Source: Bufo bufo
Taxonomy: Eukaryota > Chordata > Amphibia > Anura > Bufonidae
Assembly (NCBI RefSeq): GCF_905171765.1
Contig: NC_053389.1
Span: forward strand, 781,144,772-781,208,771
DNA length: 64,000 nt
Direction of reading: 5' to 3'
Translations under genes and position numbers: made by a program
The notes under the pieces: model-generated
Database searches by the model: none
Told to the model about the DNA's origin: nothing
Seen by the model: the letters and a program-made list of their open reading frames with translations, nothing else
Shown: positions 1 through 10,574 of the stretch, in pieces
Numbering within the stretch: the stretch's first letter is position 1
Layout of the letters: every line of letters starts with the position of its first letter

Positions 1-1410
1 GTGGTATTGCCGTACTCAGGAGAAGTTGAGGAATGTGTTTTGGGGTGTCTTTTTACATATACCCATGCTGGGTGAGATAAATATCTTGGTCAAATGACAA
101 CTTTGTATAAAAAAATGGGAAAAGTTTTCTTTTGCCAAGATATTTCTCTCACCCAGCATGGGTATATATAAAATGACACCCCAAAACACATTCCCCACCT
201 TCTCCTGAGTACGGAGATACCAGATGTGTGACACTTTTTTGCAGCCTAGGTGGGCAAAGGGGCCCATATTCCAAAGAGCACCTTTCGGATTTCACAGGTC
301 ATTTTTTGCTGAATTTGATTTCAAACTCCTTACCACACATTTGGGCCCCTAGAATGCCAGGGCAGTATAACTACCCCACAAGTGACCCCATTTTGGAAAG
401 AAGAGACCCCAAGGTATTCGCTGATGGGCATAGTGAGTTCATGGAAATTTTTTTTTTTTGTCACAAGTTAGTGGAATAGGAGACTTTGTATGAAAAAAAA
501 AATAAAAAAAAAAAAATCATCATTTTCCACTAACTTGTGACAAAAAATAAAAAATTCTAGGAACTTGCCATGCCCCTCACGGAATACCTTGGGGTGTCTT
601 CTTTCCAAAATGGGGTCACTTGTGGGGTAGTTATACTGCCCTGGCATTTTCCAGGGGCCCTAATGTCTGGTAAGTAGGTAAATGACCTGTGAAATCTGAA
701 AGGTGCTCTTTGGAATGTGGGCCCCTTTGCCCAGCTAGGCTGCAAAAAAGTGTCACACATCTGGTATCTCCGTACTCAGGAGAAGGTAAGGAATGTGTTT
801 TGGGGTGTCATTTTACATATACCCATGCTGGGTGAGAGAAATATCTTGGCAAAAGACAACTTTTCCCATTTTTTTTATACAAAGTTGGCATTTGACCAAG
901 ATATTTATCTCACCCAGCATGGGTATATGTAAAATGACACCCCAAAACATATTCCCCAACTTCTGCTGAATACGGAGATACCACATGTGTGACACTTTTT
1001 TGCAGCCTAGGTGGGCAAAGGGGCCCAAATTCCTTTTAGGAGGGCATTTTTAGACATTTGGATACCAGACTTCTTCTCACGCTTTGGGGCCCCTAAAATG
1101 CCAGGGCAGTATAAATACCCCACATGTGACCCCATTTTGGAAAGAAGACACCCCAAGGTATTCAATGAGGGGCATGGCGAGTTCATTGAAAAAAAAAAAT
1201 TTTGGCACAAGTTAGCGGAAATTGATTTTTTGGATTTTGTTCTCACAAAGTCTCCCTTTCCGCTGACTTGGGACAAAAATTTCAATCTTTCATGGACTCA
1301 ATATGCCCCTCAGCGAATACCTTGGGGTGTCTTCTTTCCAAAATGGTGTTATTTGTGGGGTGTTTGTACTGCCCTGGCATTTGAGGGTCTCCGCAATCAT
1401 TACATGTATG
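1..1410. repeat. Alternating inverted repeats, piggyBac-associated
   Basis: Two sequence modules recur in alternating orientation. Module A (tacccatgctgggtgag, ttttggggtgtc) is seen near 30-90 (+), 120-200 (-), 790-850 (+) and 905-960 (-). Module B (accccattttggaaagaaga, caaggtattc) is seen near 385-425 (+), 580-625 (-), 1125-1165 (+) and 1310-1350 (-). The result is a ladder of potential hairpins with a period of about 700 bp. I take it as the 3' part of the adjoining piggyBac element because nothing separates them, but the outer end lies beyond base 1. No open frame in this stretch looks like a protein. Confidence 0.75.
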
Positions 1411-1414
1411 CCCA

Positions 1415-2236
1415 GCATTAGGAGTTTCTGCTATTCTCCTTATATTGAGCATACGGGTAATGAGATTTTTTTTTTCCGTTCAGCCTCTGGGCTGAAAGAA
1501 AAAAATGAACGGCACAGATTTCTTCATTCGCATCGATCAATGTGGATGAAAAAATCTCTGCCAAAAAAAGAAAAAGGAGGGGAAAGGCGTCTGCCAGGAC
1601 ATAGGAGCTCCGCCCAACATCCATACCCACTTAGCCCGTATGCCCTGGCAAACCAGATTTCTCCATTCACATCAATCGATGTGGATGAATAAATCATTGC
1701 CGGGATTTTTTTTTTTATATATACAAAGTGTTTGCCAAAGTATATGAACACCGCCACCTCCTCAGCTCATATGCCTCGGCAAACATATCTTTTACTGCAG
1801 AGGAGAAATCTCGTCTTGCAGCGCCGCATACACCGACTTGCGTGTAATCTGACAGCAGCGCAATGCTTCTGTCAGAATGCACATCAGTGCTGCAGCTGGT
1901 CGATCGGTTGGTCCACCTGGAAGGTAAAAAAAACAAAACAAAAAAGAAAAAACCAGGCCGCAAAGCAATAACTTTATTAACTTTAGAACAGAACATATTA
2001 ACTTTTTTAAACTTTTTTAACTTTTTTACTTACCGGTAATTTTTTTTTGTTTAGTTTTTTTTACCTTTATAGAACAAACCTCTCCTTCCCCATGGGACAA
2101 TGTGCAAAGCGCAAATCGCCCAAAGATGTGGCGAAGTACGTTATGCACTTTATCCCAGGTGAAAGGAGAGGTTTGCAGCAGCTGAGAGTAAAAGGGCCCT
2201 AATAGCCCTGTGTGCCTGTCCTGTGAGATGCAATCC
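1415..2236. repeat. Tandem ~140-bp repeats and 3' untranslated part of the piggyBac element
   Basis: A segment with the motif cgatcaatgtggatga is repeated near 1518-1565 and 1659-1705 with few changes, so this is a short diverged tandem array. It is followed by A/T-rich runs (1920-2060) and then by sequence leading directly into the transposase stop codon. It reads as the 3' flank of the transposase gene on the minus strand. No additional gene is visible. Confidence 0.5.
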
Positions 2237-4189
2237 CTATGCTAGGTGTACCTGTGTGTGGTACTTCCGGAAACACTCTCCATAGCATAGGGCAGGGTGG
2301 TCAGGACAGTCAGGACAGAAATAGCGGGTGTCACGCCTTATTCCACTCCTGCTACAGACACGACATCTTTTTCGGGGTGACGGTTGGGTTGAGGTACCAG
2401 GAACGACACTGGGGAAATGTCGCTCGTGTAGACGGCTAACTACACTGGGGGATGGGGCCACGGAACCTCCTGGGTAAAGGAGGTTCTCGATGATCTCTTC
2501 CTGGAATTTGAGGAAAGATCGTGTTCTCCCAGCCTTACTGTAGAGAACAAAACTATTGTACAGCGCCAATTGAATTAAATATACAGACACCTTCTTATAC
2601 CAGCGTCTGGTTCTGCGGGAAACTAAATACGGAGACAACATCTGGTCATTGAAGTCCACCCCTCCCATGAGCGCATTATAGTCGTGGACACAGAGGGGCT
2701 TTTCAATGACACGGGTTGCTCGCTCAATTTGGATTGTCGTGTCTGCGTGAATGGAGGAGAGCATGTAAACGTCACGCTTGTCTCTCCATTTCACCGCGAG
2801 CAGTTCTTCGTTACACAAGGCAGCCCTCTCCCCCCTTGCAAGACGGGTGGTTACAAGCCGTTGGGGGAAGCCCACGCGACTAGTTCGCGCGGTGCCACAG
2901 GCGCAAATCCGTTCTAGAAACAAATGCCTAAAGAGGGCCACACTTGTGTAAAAATTGTCCACATAAAGATGGTACCCCTTGCCGAATAAGGGTGACACCA
3001 AGTCCCAGACTGTCTTCCCACTGCTCCCCAGGTAGTCAGGGCAACCGACCGGCTCCAGGGTCTGATCTTTTCCCTCATAGACACGAAATTTGTGGGTATA
3101 GCCTGTGGCCCTTTCACAGAGCTTATACAATTTGACCCCATACCGGGCACGCTTGCTTGGGATGTACTGTTTGAAGCCAAGGCGCCCGGTAAAATGTATT
3201 AGGGACTCGTCTACGCAGATGTTTTGCTCGGGGGTATACAAATCTGCAAATTTCTGGTTGAAATGGTCTATGAGGGGCCGAATTTTGTGGAGCCGGTCAA
3301 AAGCTGGGTGGCCTCTGGGACGGGAGGTGGTTTTGTCGCTAAAATGCAGGAAACGGAGGATGGCCTCAAATCGTGCCCTGGACATAGCAGCAGAGAACAT
3401 GGGCATGTGATGAATCGGGTGCGTTGACCAATATGACCGCAATTCATGCTTTTTTGTCAGGCCCATGTTGAGGAGAAGGCCCAAAAAAATTTTAATTTCG
3501 GAAACTTGGACTGGTTTCCACCGGAAAGGCTGGGCATAAAAGCTTCCCGGGTTGGCGGATATAAATTGTGTGGCATACTGGTTGGTCTCTGCCACGACTA
3601 AGTCCAAGAGCTCCGCAGTCAAGAACAGCTCAAAAAATCCCAGGGCCGAACCGATTTGAGCCGTCTCAACCCGAACTCCAGACTGGGCGGTGAAAGGGGG
3701 AACTACAGGTGCGGCTGAAGTTGGTGACTGCCAATCAGGGTTTGCCAGCACCTCAGGGATTCTAGGGGCTCTACGGGCCTGTCTTTGCGGTGGCTGCGAC
3801 GGGGTAACTAGTGCACGTGCCACCGTACCAGCTTCAACTGCCCTTCTGGTGCTCGCCACGTCACCATGTTGTACGGCAGTGCTGGTACTAGGTCCAGGGA
3901 GGGCTGCGCTGCTGGTGTATGCCTCACCACGTGATCCGGCAGCGACAGCCCCACTCTGCTGCTCTTGAAGCGGATCCTGCATAACCTGTGGTCTAGCGAC
4001 ATGGGGCCGGGTACGCCTGGTGCTGCCAGGGACCTCCACCTCCTCGTCCGAATTTTGGGTCAGAGAGCCACTGCTTTCCACAGGTTCATATTCTGACCCG
4101 CTAGATTCATCAGATGAGGGTTCCCACTCCTCATCCGACTGGGTCAGAATCCTGTAGGCCTCTTCAGAAGAATACCCCCTGTTTGACAT
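2237..4189 (-). CDS. piggyBac transposase, intact, 650 aa
   Basis: This encodes the DNA transposase of a piggyBac element, which cuts and pastes the element into TTAA sites in the nucleus. The frame is uninterrupted. An acidic, low-complexity N-terminus (residues about 1-60) leads into the DDE_Tnp_1_7 fold. The three catalytic aspartates expected for the family are visible at D327 (CVDESL), D411 (YVDNFY) and D512 (GVDFND). A cysteine-rich C-terminal finger (about 609-644, several CxxC pairs and histidines) matches the domain that binds the element ends in this family. The length agrees with known piggyBac transposases (about 560-650 aa). I chose the first ATG because the acidic MSNRGY start is typical of the family. 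It could be active or a recently silenced copy; the sequence alone cannot separate these. Confidence 0.93.
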   Translation of the reverse strand: MSNRGYSSEEAYRILTQSDEEWEPSSDESSGSEYEPVESSGSLTQNSDEEVEVPGSTRRTRPHVARPQVMQDPLQEQQSGAVAAGSRGEAYTSSAALPGPSTSTAVQHGDVASTRRAVEAGTVARALVTPSQPPQRQARRAPRIPEVLANPDWQSPTSAAPVVPPFTAQSGVRVETAQIGSALGFFELFLTAELLDLVVAETNQYATQFISANPGSFYAQPFRWKPVQVSEIKIFLGLLLNMGLTKKHELRSYWSTHPIHHMPMFSAAMSRARFEAILRFLHFSDKTTSRPRGHPAFDRLHKIRPLIDHFNQKFADLYTPEQNICVDESLIHFTGRLGFKQYIPSKRARYGVKLYKLCERATGYTHKFRVYEGKDQTLEPVGCPDYLGSSGKTVWDLVSPLFGKGYHLYVDNFYTSVALFRHLFLERICACGTARTSRVGFPQRLVTTRLARGERAALCNEELLAVKWRDKRDVYMLSSIHADTTIQIERATRVIEKPLCVHDYNALMGGVDFNDQMLSPYLVSRRTRRWYKKVSVYLIQLALYNSFVLYSKAGRTRSFLKFQEEIIENLLYPGGSVAPSPSVVSRLHERHFPSVVPGTSTQPSPRKRCRVCSRSGIRRDTRYFCPDCPDHPALCYGECFRKYHTQVHLA

Positions 4190-5160
4190 TTTGGACTACT
4201 AAATTTAGGGGTATTCCCTGAGACTACCCAAGAAAAAAAGCAAACCTGTCTTACAAAGGGGAGGCTAGCGAAGTACCGGAGGCCGCTGCGGTTGATAAAA
4301 AATATCAAAACTGATTTTTTTATCGCCGCAGTGCGTGTAAAATGAATGTGCAGTGATCAAAAAATATATTTTTTTTGTCACTGCGGTGGGGCGGGCGTGG
4401 GTGAACGCACGTGTGGGCGACCGATCAGGCCTGATCGGGCAAACACTGCGTTTTGGGTGGAGGGCGAACTAAAGTGACACTAATACTATTATAGATCTGA
4501 CCGTGATCAGTTTTGATCACTTACAGATACTATAAAAGTACAAATGCTGATTAGCGATACGCTATTCAGCGAATAAAAGTGACTGCGGTGCGGTGGGCTG
4601 GGCGCTAACTGACGCTAACTACCTAACCAAGGGGCCTAAACTATCCCTAAAACCTAACAGCCAATACTAGTGAAAAAAAAAAAGTGACAGTTTACACTGA
4701 TCACTTTTTTTCCTTTCACTGGTGATTGACAGGGGCGATCAAAGGGGTGATCAAAGGGTTAATTGGGGTGCAGGGGGGTGATCTGGGGCTAAGGTGTAGT
4801 GTTGGTGCTACTCACAGTTCAGTCTGCTTCTCTGCTGGATCCAACCGACGAAAAGGACCAGCACAGGAGCAGACAAGCCATATAACAGATCATATTTACT
4901 AATATGATCTGTTATATGGCTTGTGATTGGATTTTTTAAAAATCGCCAGCCTGCCAGCCAATGATCGTTGCTGGCAGGCTGGTGACGAACTTCTTCTTTA
5001 ACTTTTGCCGGCCCGCGATGCGCATGCGCGGGCCGGCTTGGAGCGAAATCTCGCGTCTCGCGAGATGACGCGTATATGCGTGACTGTGCGCAGCGCTGCC
5101 ACCTCCGGAACGCGAATCTGCGTTAGGCGGTCCGGAGGTGGATAAGTGAGCTATAATTAA
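4190..5160 (-). mobile_element. piggyBac 5' end with four terminal hairpins
   Basis: Upstream of the transposase start (reading the minus strand) lies non-coding sequence ending in four perfect or near-perfect hairpins: about 4881-4922 (A/T-rich), 4945-4984 (cagcctgccag arms), 5008-5040 (gccggcccgc arms) and 5099-5142 (ccacctccgga arms). A TTAA at 5157-5160, just beyond the last hairpin, is the best candidate for the insertion site. No CCC-type tip is obvious next to it, so the exact border is uncertain. The short hairpins probably take part in transposase binding (inference). Confidence 0.55.
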
Positions 5161-5538
5161 GGTGGGTTTGCGGTGCCTGTTGGGTCCCAGAAAAAAAAAA
5201 AACCTTCAAGATGCAAAATTACCACAGTTTCATGTCCGTCAGGCTTCAAGGCACATGACAGAACTTACGGATTTACATTTACACCACTGTAAGATACTGC
5301 ATTGATGGGGGCTAAAAAGACGCTTGTTTTGGCCTCTGTTGGGCGAATGGAGCGCTATTGGTCCGTTTAACATATGTGGGAGCTTTCCTGGAGCTTACGG
5401 TAAACCACGCTGTCACAATACTGTCATGTAGATGGCTGACACTTGGTGGCGCCATTTCAAAATATGTAGCAGAGATAACAGGAAGCACAGAGCCTTACAA
5501 TGTATAGGCTAAGGAACTGTTATGAACACCATGGAGGC
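5161..5538. other. No recognisable gene or repeat
   Basis: Moderately A/T-rich sequence without an extended open frame, RNA gene or clear terminal repeat. A poly-A run sits at about 5191-5202. Nothing else supportable was seen. Confidence 0.4.
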
Positions 5539-5539
5539 A

Positions 5540-5616
5540 ATTTATCAGAACTGGTGTAAATGGAAAGTGGCTTAGTTGCCCATAGCAACCAATCAGATTA
5601 CACCTTTCATTTTCCA
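5540..5616. repeat. Single arm of X-box/CCAAT hairpin MITE, copy 1
   Basis: Contains the arm motif gttgcccatagcaac (5575-5589) followed directly by CAATCAGATT. It matches one arm of the palindromic elements at 6250-6370 and 6645-6788. The partner arm is missing here, so this is a half copy. Confidence 0.65.
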
Positions 5617-6249
5617 AAATGGCGGGAACAGGGACGATCCTCCCTAGCGCCACCCGCGATGCTAGGGAGACTCGTCCCCGTCTGCCATTGGCTGCTCGCC
5701 CTCACCCACACCAGATGTTTTCATCCGTGTGCAGGGAGAAACAGCAGCGGCGTTGCGGGGACCAGGAGCGCGCGGGGAGCGGGGTAAGTATATTACAGTA
5801 TGGCAGGAACTCTCAGCATCATAAATTATTATAATGCTTTGAGTTTGGGTAAGAGGAGCCATGCCCGGTCCGAAACCCGACACGTCTCCTCCCGGTAAAA
5901 ACAGTGGGTCACCAGGTATCAGAGAAGCTGGGACAGCGGCATTAGACGGGTGACTCCCTGTGCCCGTGCTATGCCTCTGTCTGTGTGGGGTTAAAGGGGT
6001 TGTCACTTCATGTCCCTCTCCGTATGCTAAAACTCCCACTCTGCCAGACCCATCATTCATTACATGGACGGCCATTTACGGTACGGCTAAACATGCGACT
6101 CGCCCTGTGACCCCATTCATTTCTATGGGATCACCCCTACACTGTGATGCCCCTGAGATCCAGTGCCGCTGTGTAGCCGTACCCTTATTGGCTGCGGTAC
6201 ACAATCACGTCACTACGGCAACCGGCAGATTTGTCAAAACAAGTGTATA
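5617..6249. other. GC-richer intergenic stretch, no supported gene
   Basis: The stretch is richer in CpG than its surroundings (for example 5640-5790). It holds a possible splice donor (gggtaagta, about 5780), but no open frame with recognisable homology. A promoter or first exon is possible but not supported by anything beyond base composition. Confidence 0.3.
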
Positions 6250-6370
6250 GGAAAACTGCCATAGTTGCCCATAGCAACCAATCAGATTCCACCTTTCATT
6301 TTCCAGAGCTCCTTTGGAAAATAAAGGGATCGATCTGATTGGTTGCTACGGGCAACTATGGCAGTTTTCC
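6250..6370. mobile_element. Palindromic MITE with X-box/CCAAT arms, copy 2
   Basis: A complete hairpin. The ends ggaaaactgcc (6250) and ggcagttttcc (6360) are mutual reverse complements, and the arms carry gttgcccatagcaac (6264-6278) and gttgctacgggcaac (6342-6356). The loop is about 20 bp. It has no coding capacity and is a non-autonomous element of unknown superfamily. Confidence 0.75.
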
Positions 6371-6644
6371 CCACCACGGACCGGAGGTGACAACCGAAGC
6401 AGCAGGACATTACGCAGCGAGTATACGATCTTGTATTATAACACATTTAGTAGCAGGGTGGAGGTTTTCATGTCGGAGAACCCCTTTAACATTTTATAAA
6501 CTGCTTCTAAGCCAGAAATACTGTAGTAAAACCTGCTCCATACAGGGCAGTGTATAGAAACCTATCATTATACAGCAGATACCTAACTTCTATCTTAGGG
6601 AACTGCATGGATGGCAACTCCCCGATATATATAAAGAGCAGGAA

Positions 6645-6788
6645 GAGTTATCAAAACTGGTGCCCATAGCAACCAATCAGATTCCTTCTTTCATTTTCCA
6701 AAGGCGCTGTGAAAGATGAAAGGTGGAATCTGATTGGTTGCTATGGGCAAGTAAGCAAATTTTCCTTTACATCAGTTTTGACAAATCT
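6645..6788. mobile_element. Palindromic MITE with X-box/CCAAT arms, copy 3
   Basis: Third copy of the family. The outer ends tcaaaactg / cagttttga are inverted, and the inner arms hold ccatagcaaccaatcag and ctgattggttgctatggg. The left arm has lost a few bases, so the stem is imperfect. Confidence 0.7.
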
Positions 6789-6793
6789 CCCCC

Positions 6794-6841
6794 TATATAT
6801 ATATGTGTATGTATGTATGTATGTATGTATGTATGTATGTA

Positions 6842-6887
<46 letters not shown>
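6794..6887. repeat. Microsatellite (TA)n-(TATG)n-(TA)n
   Basis: A compound dinucleotide and tetranucleotide tract directly follows the third MITE copy. The open frames across it are repeats of Y, I, V and M and are not genes. Confidence 0.97.
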
Positions 6888-6888
<1 letters not shown>

Positions 6889-7247
6889 CTGTGTATTTCT
6901 ATTTCATGTAAGCAGAGGTTCCCTTTATAGAGGCACTTACTGCATTACTGACCAGATTTCTTACCCTACTCACCTGAGTGCCGGATTACAGGACTCCTCC
7001 CAAGCAGGAAACCTCAGAGCAAATGACTGAGACCTAATGACTCTCTCTATTACTAATGCGAGGATCAGGACTGCCCCCTGCTGCCGGCTCTGTGCTATTG
7101 CAGGACTTCTAATCGTTAGTATACGCAGGGACATACTGTGATGCTGATAAAAAACAAAAAAAACAAACAGAAATGCAAATCAAACAAGAAAAACTAAATA
7201 CTGAAATAATTAGTGATAGAAATACATTTTACACAAGTCAAAAGTAG

Positions 7248-7252
7248 AAAAA
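7248..7252 (-). terminator. Pol III terminator of tRNA-Gly
   Basis: A run of five T residues on the minus strand, ten bases past the 3' end of the tRNA-Gly gene, the usual Pol III stop signal. Confidence 0.8.
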
Positions 7253-7261
7253 CATTTTTGC

Positions 7262-7333
7262 TGCGTTGGCCGGGAATCGAACCCGGGTCAACTGCTTGGA
7301 AGGCAGCTATGCTCACCACTATACCACCAACGC
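7262..7333 (-). tRNA. tRNA-Gly (anticodon TCC)
   Basis: The minus strand starts GCGTTGGTGGTATAGTGG (A box) and holds GGTTCGATTCC (B box and T arm). The acceptor stem GCGTTGG/CCAACGC is fully paired and the discriminator is A. The anticodon TCC lies at 7298-7300. The 72-nt length and arms agree with vertebrate tRNA-Gly(TCC). No intron is present, and the CCA tail is not encoded, as expected in eukaryotes. A T5 terminator follows. It appears functional rather than a tRNA-derived SINE, because no SINE body follows. Confidence 0.96.
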
Positions 7334-7560
7334 CTGCTGTGTGGCTGGCCTGTCTGCTGCTGCTTTCACCACTGCACAGTAAAACCTACAGCGCACTGCT
7401 GAGACTGGGAGCAGCTTATACTGGTTTATGTGCTGGTTACTGGGGAGTCTGCATGTCCTATTAGGATATCGGAATATAGGACATGTCTAACACTTTACAT
7501 GGGAGGTGAGAGAGCCTCTGCTCTGAAGACAATGGGCACCATGTGCCATATGTAGTAGCC

Positions 7561-7840
7561 CCTTTAAAGGGGTTCTCCGGGTGTTTAATGTTGATGACTT
7601 ATCTTCAGGATAGGCCATCAATATGTGATCGGTGAGATGGCCAAATCCCGGCACCTGTTTGAAGAGACCGTGAACGTTGCGGCTTCTTCCTAGGCCAGTG
7701 ACGTCATCGTACATGGGCCACATGACCTCATGACCTCATTCAAGTAAATAGAGCTGGCCTGCAATACCAAGTACAGCCACTATCTAATGGACGGCGCTGT
7801 GCATGGTGGGCTGACCGAGATGGCAATTCTTTTCGGTACC
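7561..7840. repeat. Interspersed non-coding repeat
   Basis: The sequence has the composition and internal palindromes (cttcaggataggccatcaat, gacctcatgacctcatt) of short non-autonomous DNA repeats common in frog genomes. Family recognition is from memory of such repeats and no termini were established. Confidence 0.45.
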
Positions 7841-7849
7841 CCACACTAA

Positions 7850-8820
7850 GGCCAAAAAGGCTGCCTTACGGTGACCATATAAAAACGGTACACAGACCTT
7901 GCGATTTTCCATTTTTGCATTTCCGTTTTTCACTCCCTGTCTTCCGAGAGCCATAACTTTTTTATTTTTCTGTTCATAGCCTTATGAGGGCTATTTTTTT
8001 AGGTGTTCCCTATGCAGTAAAATTGACCAGCTACTTTCATTCTCCAGGTCAACACGATTACAACGATACCACACTTGTATTATTTTTCTTGCATTTTAAT
8101 ACAAAAAAAAATTTAAACCTTGAAAAAAATGTTTTTTCTTCTTTTCATCTTCATATTCTGACCGCTATAACTTTTTTGTAGTTATGTGTACGGAACTGTA
8201 TGAGGGCTCATTTTTTGCGGGGCGATCTGTACTTTTCAGTGATACCATTTTGAAGTGTGTGTGACTTTTTGATCACCTTTTATAAAAAAAAAATTTGCGG
8301 AGGTGAAGTGACAAAAATGGCGAATTGCCCATTTTTTTTTTTTATTGTTACGCCATTCGCCACATGGGATAAATATTGTTATATTTTAATAGTATTGGCA
8401 TACTTGCATGCGGCGATGCCCATGATGTGTATTTTTTTTTATTAGTTATGTATTTTTATTTTGGGTAAAGGGGGGCGTTTTGAACTTTTATATTTTTAAA
8501 TTTTTTTGTCACCCTTGGTGACTATAACTGGCAATCATTAATTTGCCCATTGTGTTCTGTGATGGGTAAATAGCCATCATAGAAAACTCCATTTATAATA
8601 TACAAATACTGCCACCTGCTGGCCTGTATTGGTATATTCTAGTAAGGGCTCATGATCACAAACACTTATTTTTTCGGTGTCATTTTAAAAAAAAAATTTG
8701 TGGCCAGTATGCGGAAACATTCACTTCAACGAGGCCGCAAAAAACCCAGAAATGACTCTGTGTGCATTCCGTGTCTGTATGGCCGTTACGCCAAAATTAG
8801 AACATGTCGTATTAATGTTA
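7850..8820. repeat. A/T-rich repeat of the TTAA-element interior type
   Basis: Phrases such as ccataactttttta, ctgtatgagggctca and gataccatttt also recur in the interior of the TTAA elements at 17698-20873 and 37032-41599. This is therefore a diverged, incomplete relative. No termini or coding sequence were found. From about 8580 similarity fades into A/T-rich sequence. Confidence 0.5.
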
Positions 8821-8839
8821 TAATGGAAAGATCGGCACT

Positions 8840-9660
8840 CACAATTATATGGGTCACGCAAGATGTTTATAATTAAATTAAATTTATTCACACTGCTAAA
8901 AATTACAAAAACATACTAAAATATAAGTATTGGCCAATACTAAAAATGCTGAGGATGATTGATTCGGGAAAGGTAGGTTGTCCCAGATAGATGTTGTCTA
9001 AAACAGTTTCCCAAAATCAATGGGTAAATTGGTCAAACATTGACTGTGTATAACAATTGCTATTTCACTTTAAATACCCAGATACAAAACAGCTGGATGG
9101 TTTCCAAACAATTGTCTATATTCGCTGTCAGAACTTAATAAAGCGATGGTTTAATAAGAACTTGGATGAAGAGGAAGTTCAATATGTCCACTTGTTTTAA
9201 GCCGACACTAATGTCTCACTCTATGTTCGAATTGAGCGTTTATATAATCTTGTATTCCGAAGCGAGAGTTTAATATTGATACTTATTGAGATACTCACGA
9301 TTTTTCAGCCTTGGATCTCGGCCCGTTGTTCAGGGGGTTCAATCTGCCACCTGGTGCTAGCGTGTATCACGCTCGTTTCCCAAAGTCCCGTGGCGTGTTT
9401 GTCGCGAGGTTGTCTCCAAGACTCACTTCCTTGTTGCTGAGTTATCGCGAGAATACCTCCGCGTCTCACTTCTTTACAGCTGGCTTATCTTGGCAATTTT
9501 AGGCAATTAATTCTTTGTCGAAAATATTCACAACCGGTAGTGTTCTTGTAGTTTTTTCCTCAAAAGGCACTGGAAACCGATTGATAAAAGTTGACCAAAC
9601 GTGTTTCGGAGAACAATTGGGGTCTAACTCCTTCCTCAGTGGTAATTTTGTGAACCTCCA
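8840..9660 (-). mobile_element. Probable Penelope-like terminus (pseudo-LTR)
   Basis: Assigned because its 3' part carries a hammerhead-like motif on the minus strand (9594-9643), with the same layout as those in the two clearer PLE contexts in this window. No RT or nuclease coding sequence is present, so it would be a solo or truncated terminus. The boundaries are approximate. Confidence 0.4.
9594..9643 (-). ncRNA. Hammerhead ribozyme-like motif 1
   Basis: On the minus strand: stem I strand ACCA (9643-9640), core CTGAGGA (9639-9633), stem II GGAG/CTCC with a long loop, core GAAA (9607-9604), short stem III segment ACACGT, then H17 (T, 9598) and closing strand TGGT (9597-9594). This is the order of a type I hammerhead. 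An extra A stands between the first core block and stem II, as in the other three copies. Stem III is too short to be stable in a monomer. Confidence 0.55.
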
Positions 9661-10230
9661 GGTGCCTTTTTATACCCTCTAAGCTCCACCTCAAACTTCA
9701 GGAATCGCTAAAACTTGGGATTGAATTTTCTTCAAACATATTTAAAATCATATAAAAGAACAAAAAAAAAACTCCTATAGATGTGAATTCATTGTTTATG
9801 TCATATTCATCCCGTGATCCCAAATTTTTGCCTATTCATGGCTAAAAAAGGCAAAAAACGCATATGCGTTTTTTTAATGCATAGATGCGTTATTTTTTGG
9901 CCTAATAGTGCTACATACTTCCAGGGACTATCCTTATAGAGCGTTTACCTAAAAAAGGTTGCTTGACCATAAAAACTGAGAAAAACTTAAAAAACATACA
10001 GAAGTCGCCGGAAAACTTTCTCCAATGGTGCAACTGGATCTCAATATTGCTATGTAGATATGAGGATGGAGCTTCTGAGTCAAGGAGAGACCCCGAGGTC
10101 AAAACACACCTCCGAGGTCCCCCATCGACTCCGAAGCCCCCCCAATACTTATAAAAATCCAAATACTTCCATATATATATATTTGTATATATAGTATAGA
10201 AAATACCCAGCCACCCACCAACAGGCCAGA
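9661..10230. other. No supported gene
   Basis: A/T-rich sequence with a small inverted repeat (aaaaaacgcatatgcgtttttt, about 9855-9876). Open frames are short and lack recognisable features. Confidence 0.35.
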
Positions 10231-10237
10231 GCACTAA

Positions 10238-10568
10238 GGCTACATCTACACGACGACATTTGTCGCGCGGCCTTTTGTTGCACTAATGTTGCGCGACAAT
10301 TTTTATAATGGCAATCTATGGTGTCGCACTGCAACATGCAACATGCTGCGACTGCGACGCAACAGTCGCAGAAAATCTATTTGAGATGGATTTTTCTGCG
10401 ACTGTTGCGTCGCAGTCGCAGCATGTTGGATGTTGCAGTGCGACACCATAGATTGCCATTATAAAAATTGTCGTGCGACATTTGTGCAACAAAATGTCGT
10501 GCAACAAATGTTGCAGTGTAGTTGTGCCCTATCTGTCGCGCGACAAATGTCATTGTGTAGATGTAGCC
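10238..10568. mobile_element. 331-bp hairpin MITE with TAA target duplication
   Basis: The two halves are near-perfect reverse complements from ggctacatctacac (10238) to gtgtagatgtagcc (ending 10568), with the centre near 10375-10395. TAA flanks both ends (10235-10237 and 10569-10571), as in PIF/Harbinger-type elements (TWA targets). It has no coding capacity. It sits just upstream of the dead hAT transposase. Confidence 0.85.
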
Positions 10569-10574
10569 TAAATT

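Noticed and set aside
1011..1421. 136-codon open frame in the inverted-repeat ladder
   Set aside because: The frame spans two inverted modules that occur in both orientations, so it cannot be protein-conserved.
5750..5790. Possible first exon and splice donor in GC-rich sequence
   Set aside because: Only base composition and a single GTAAGT support it; there is no open frame with homology and no downstream exon.
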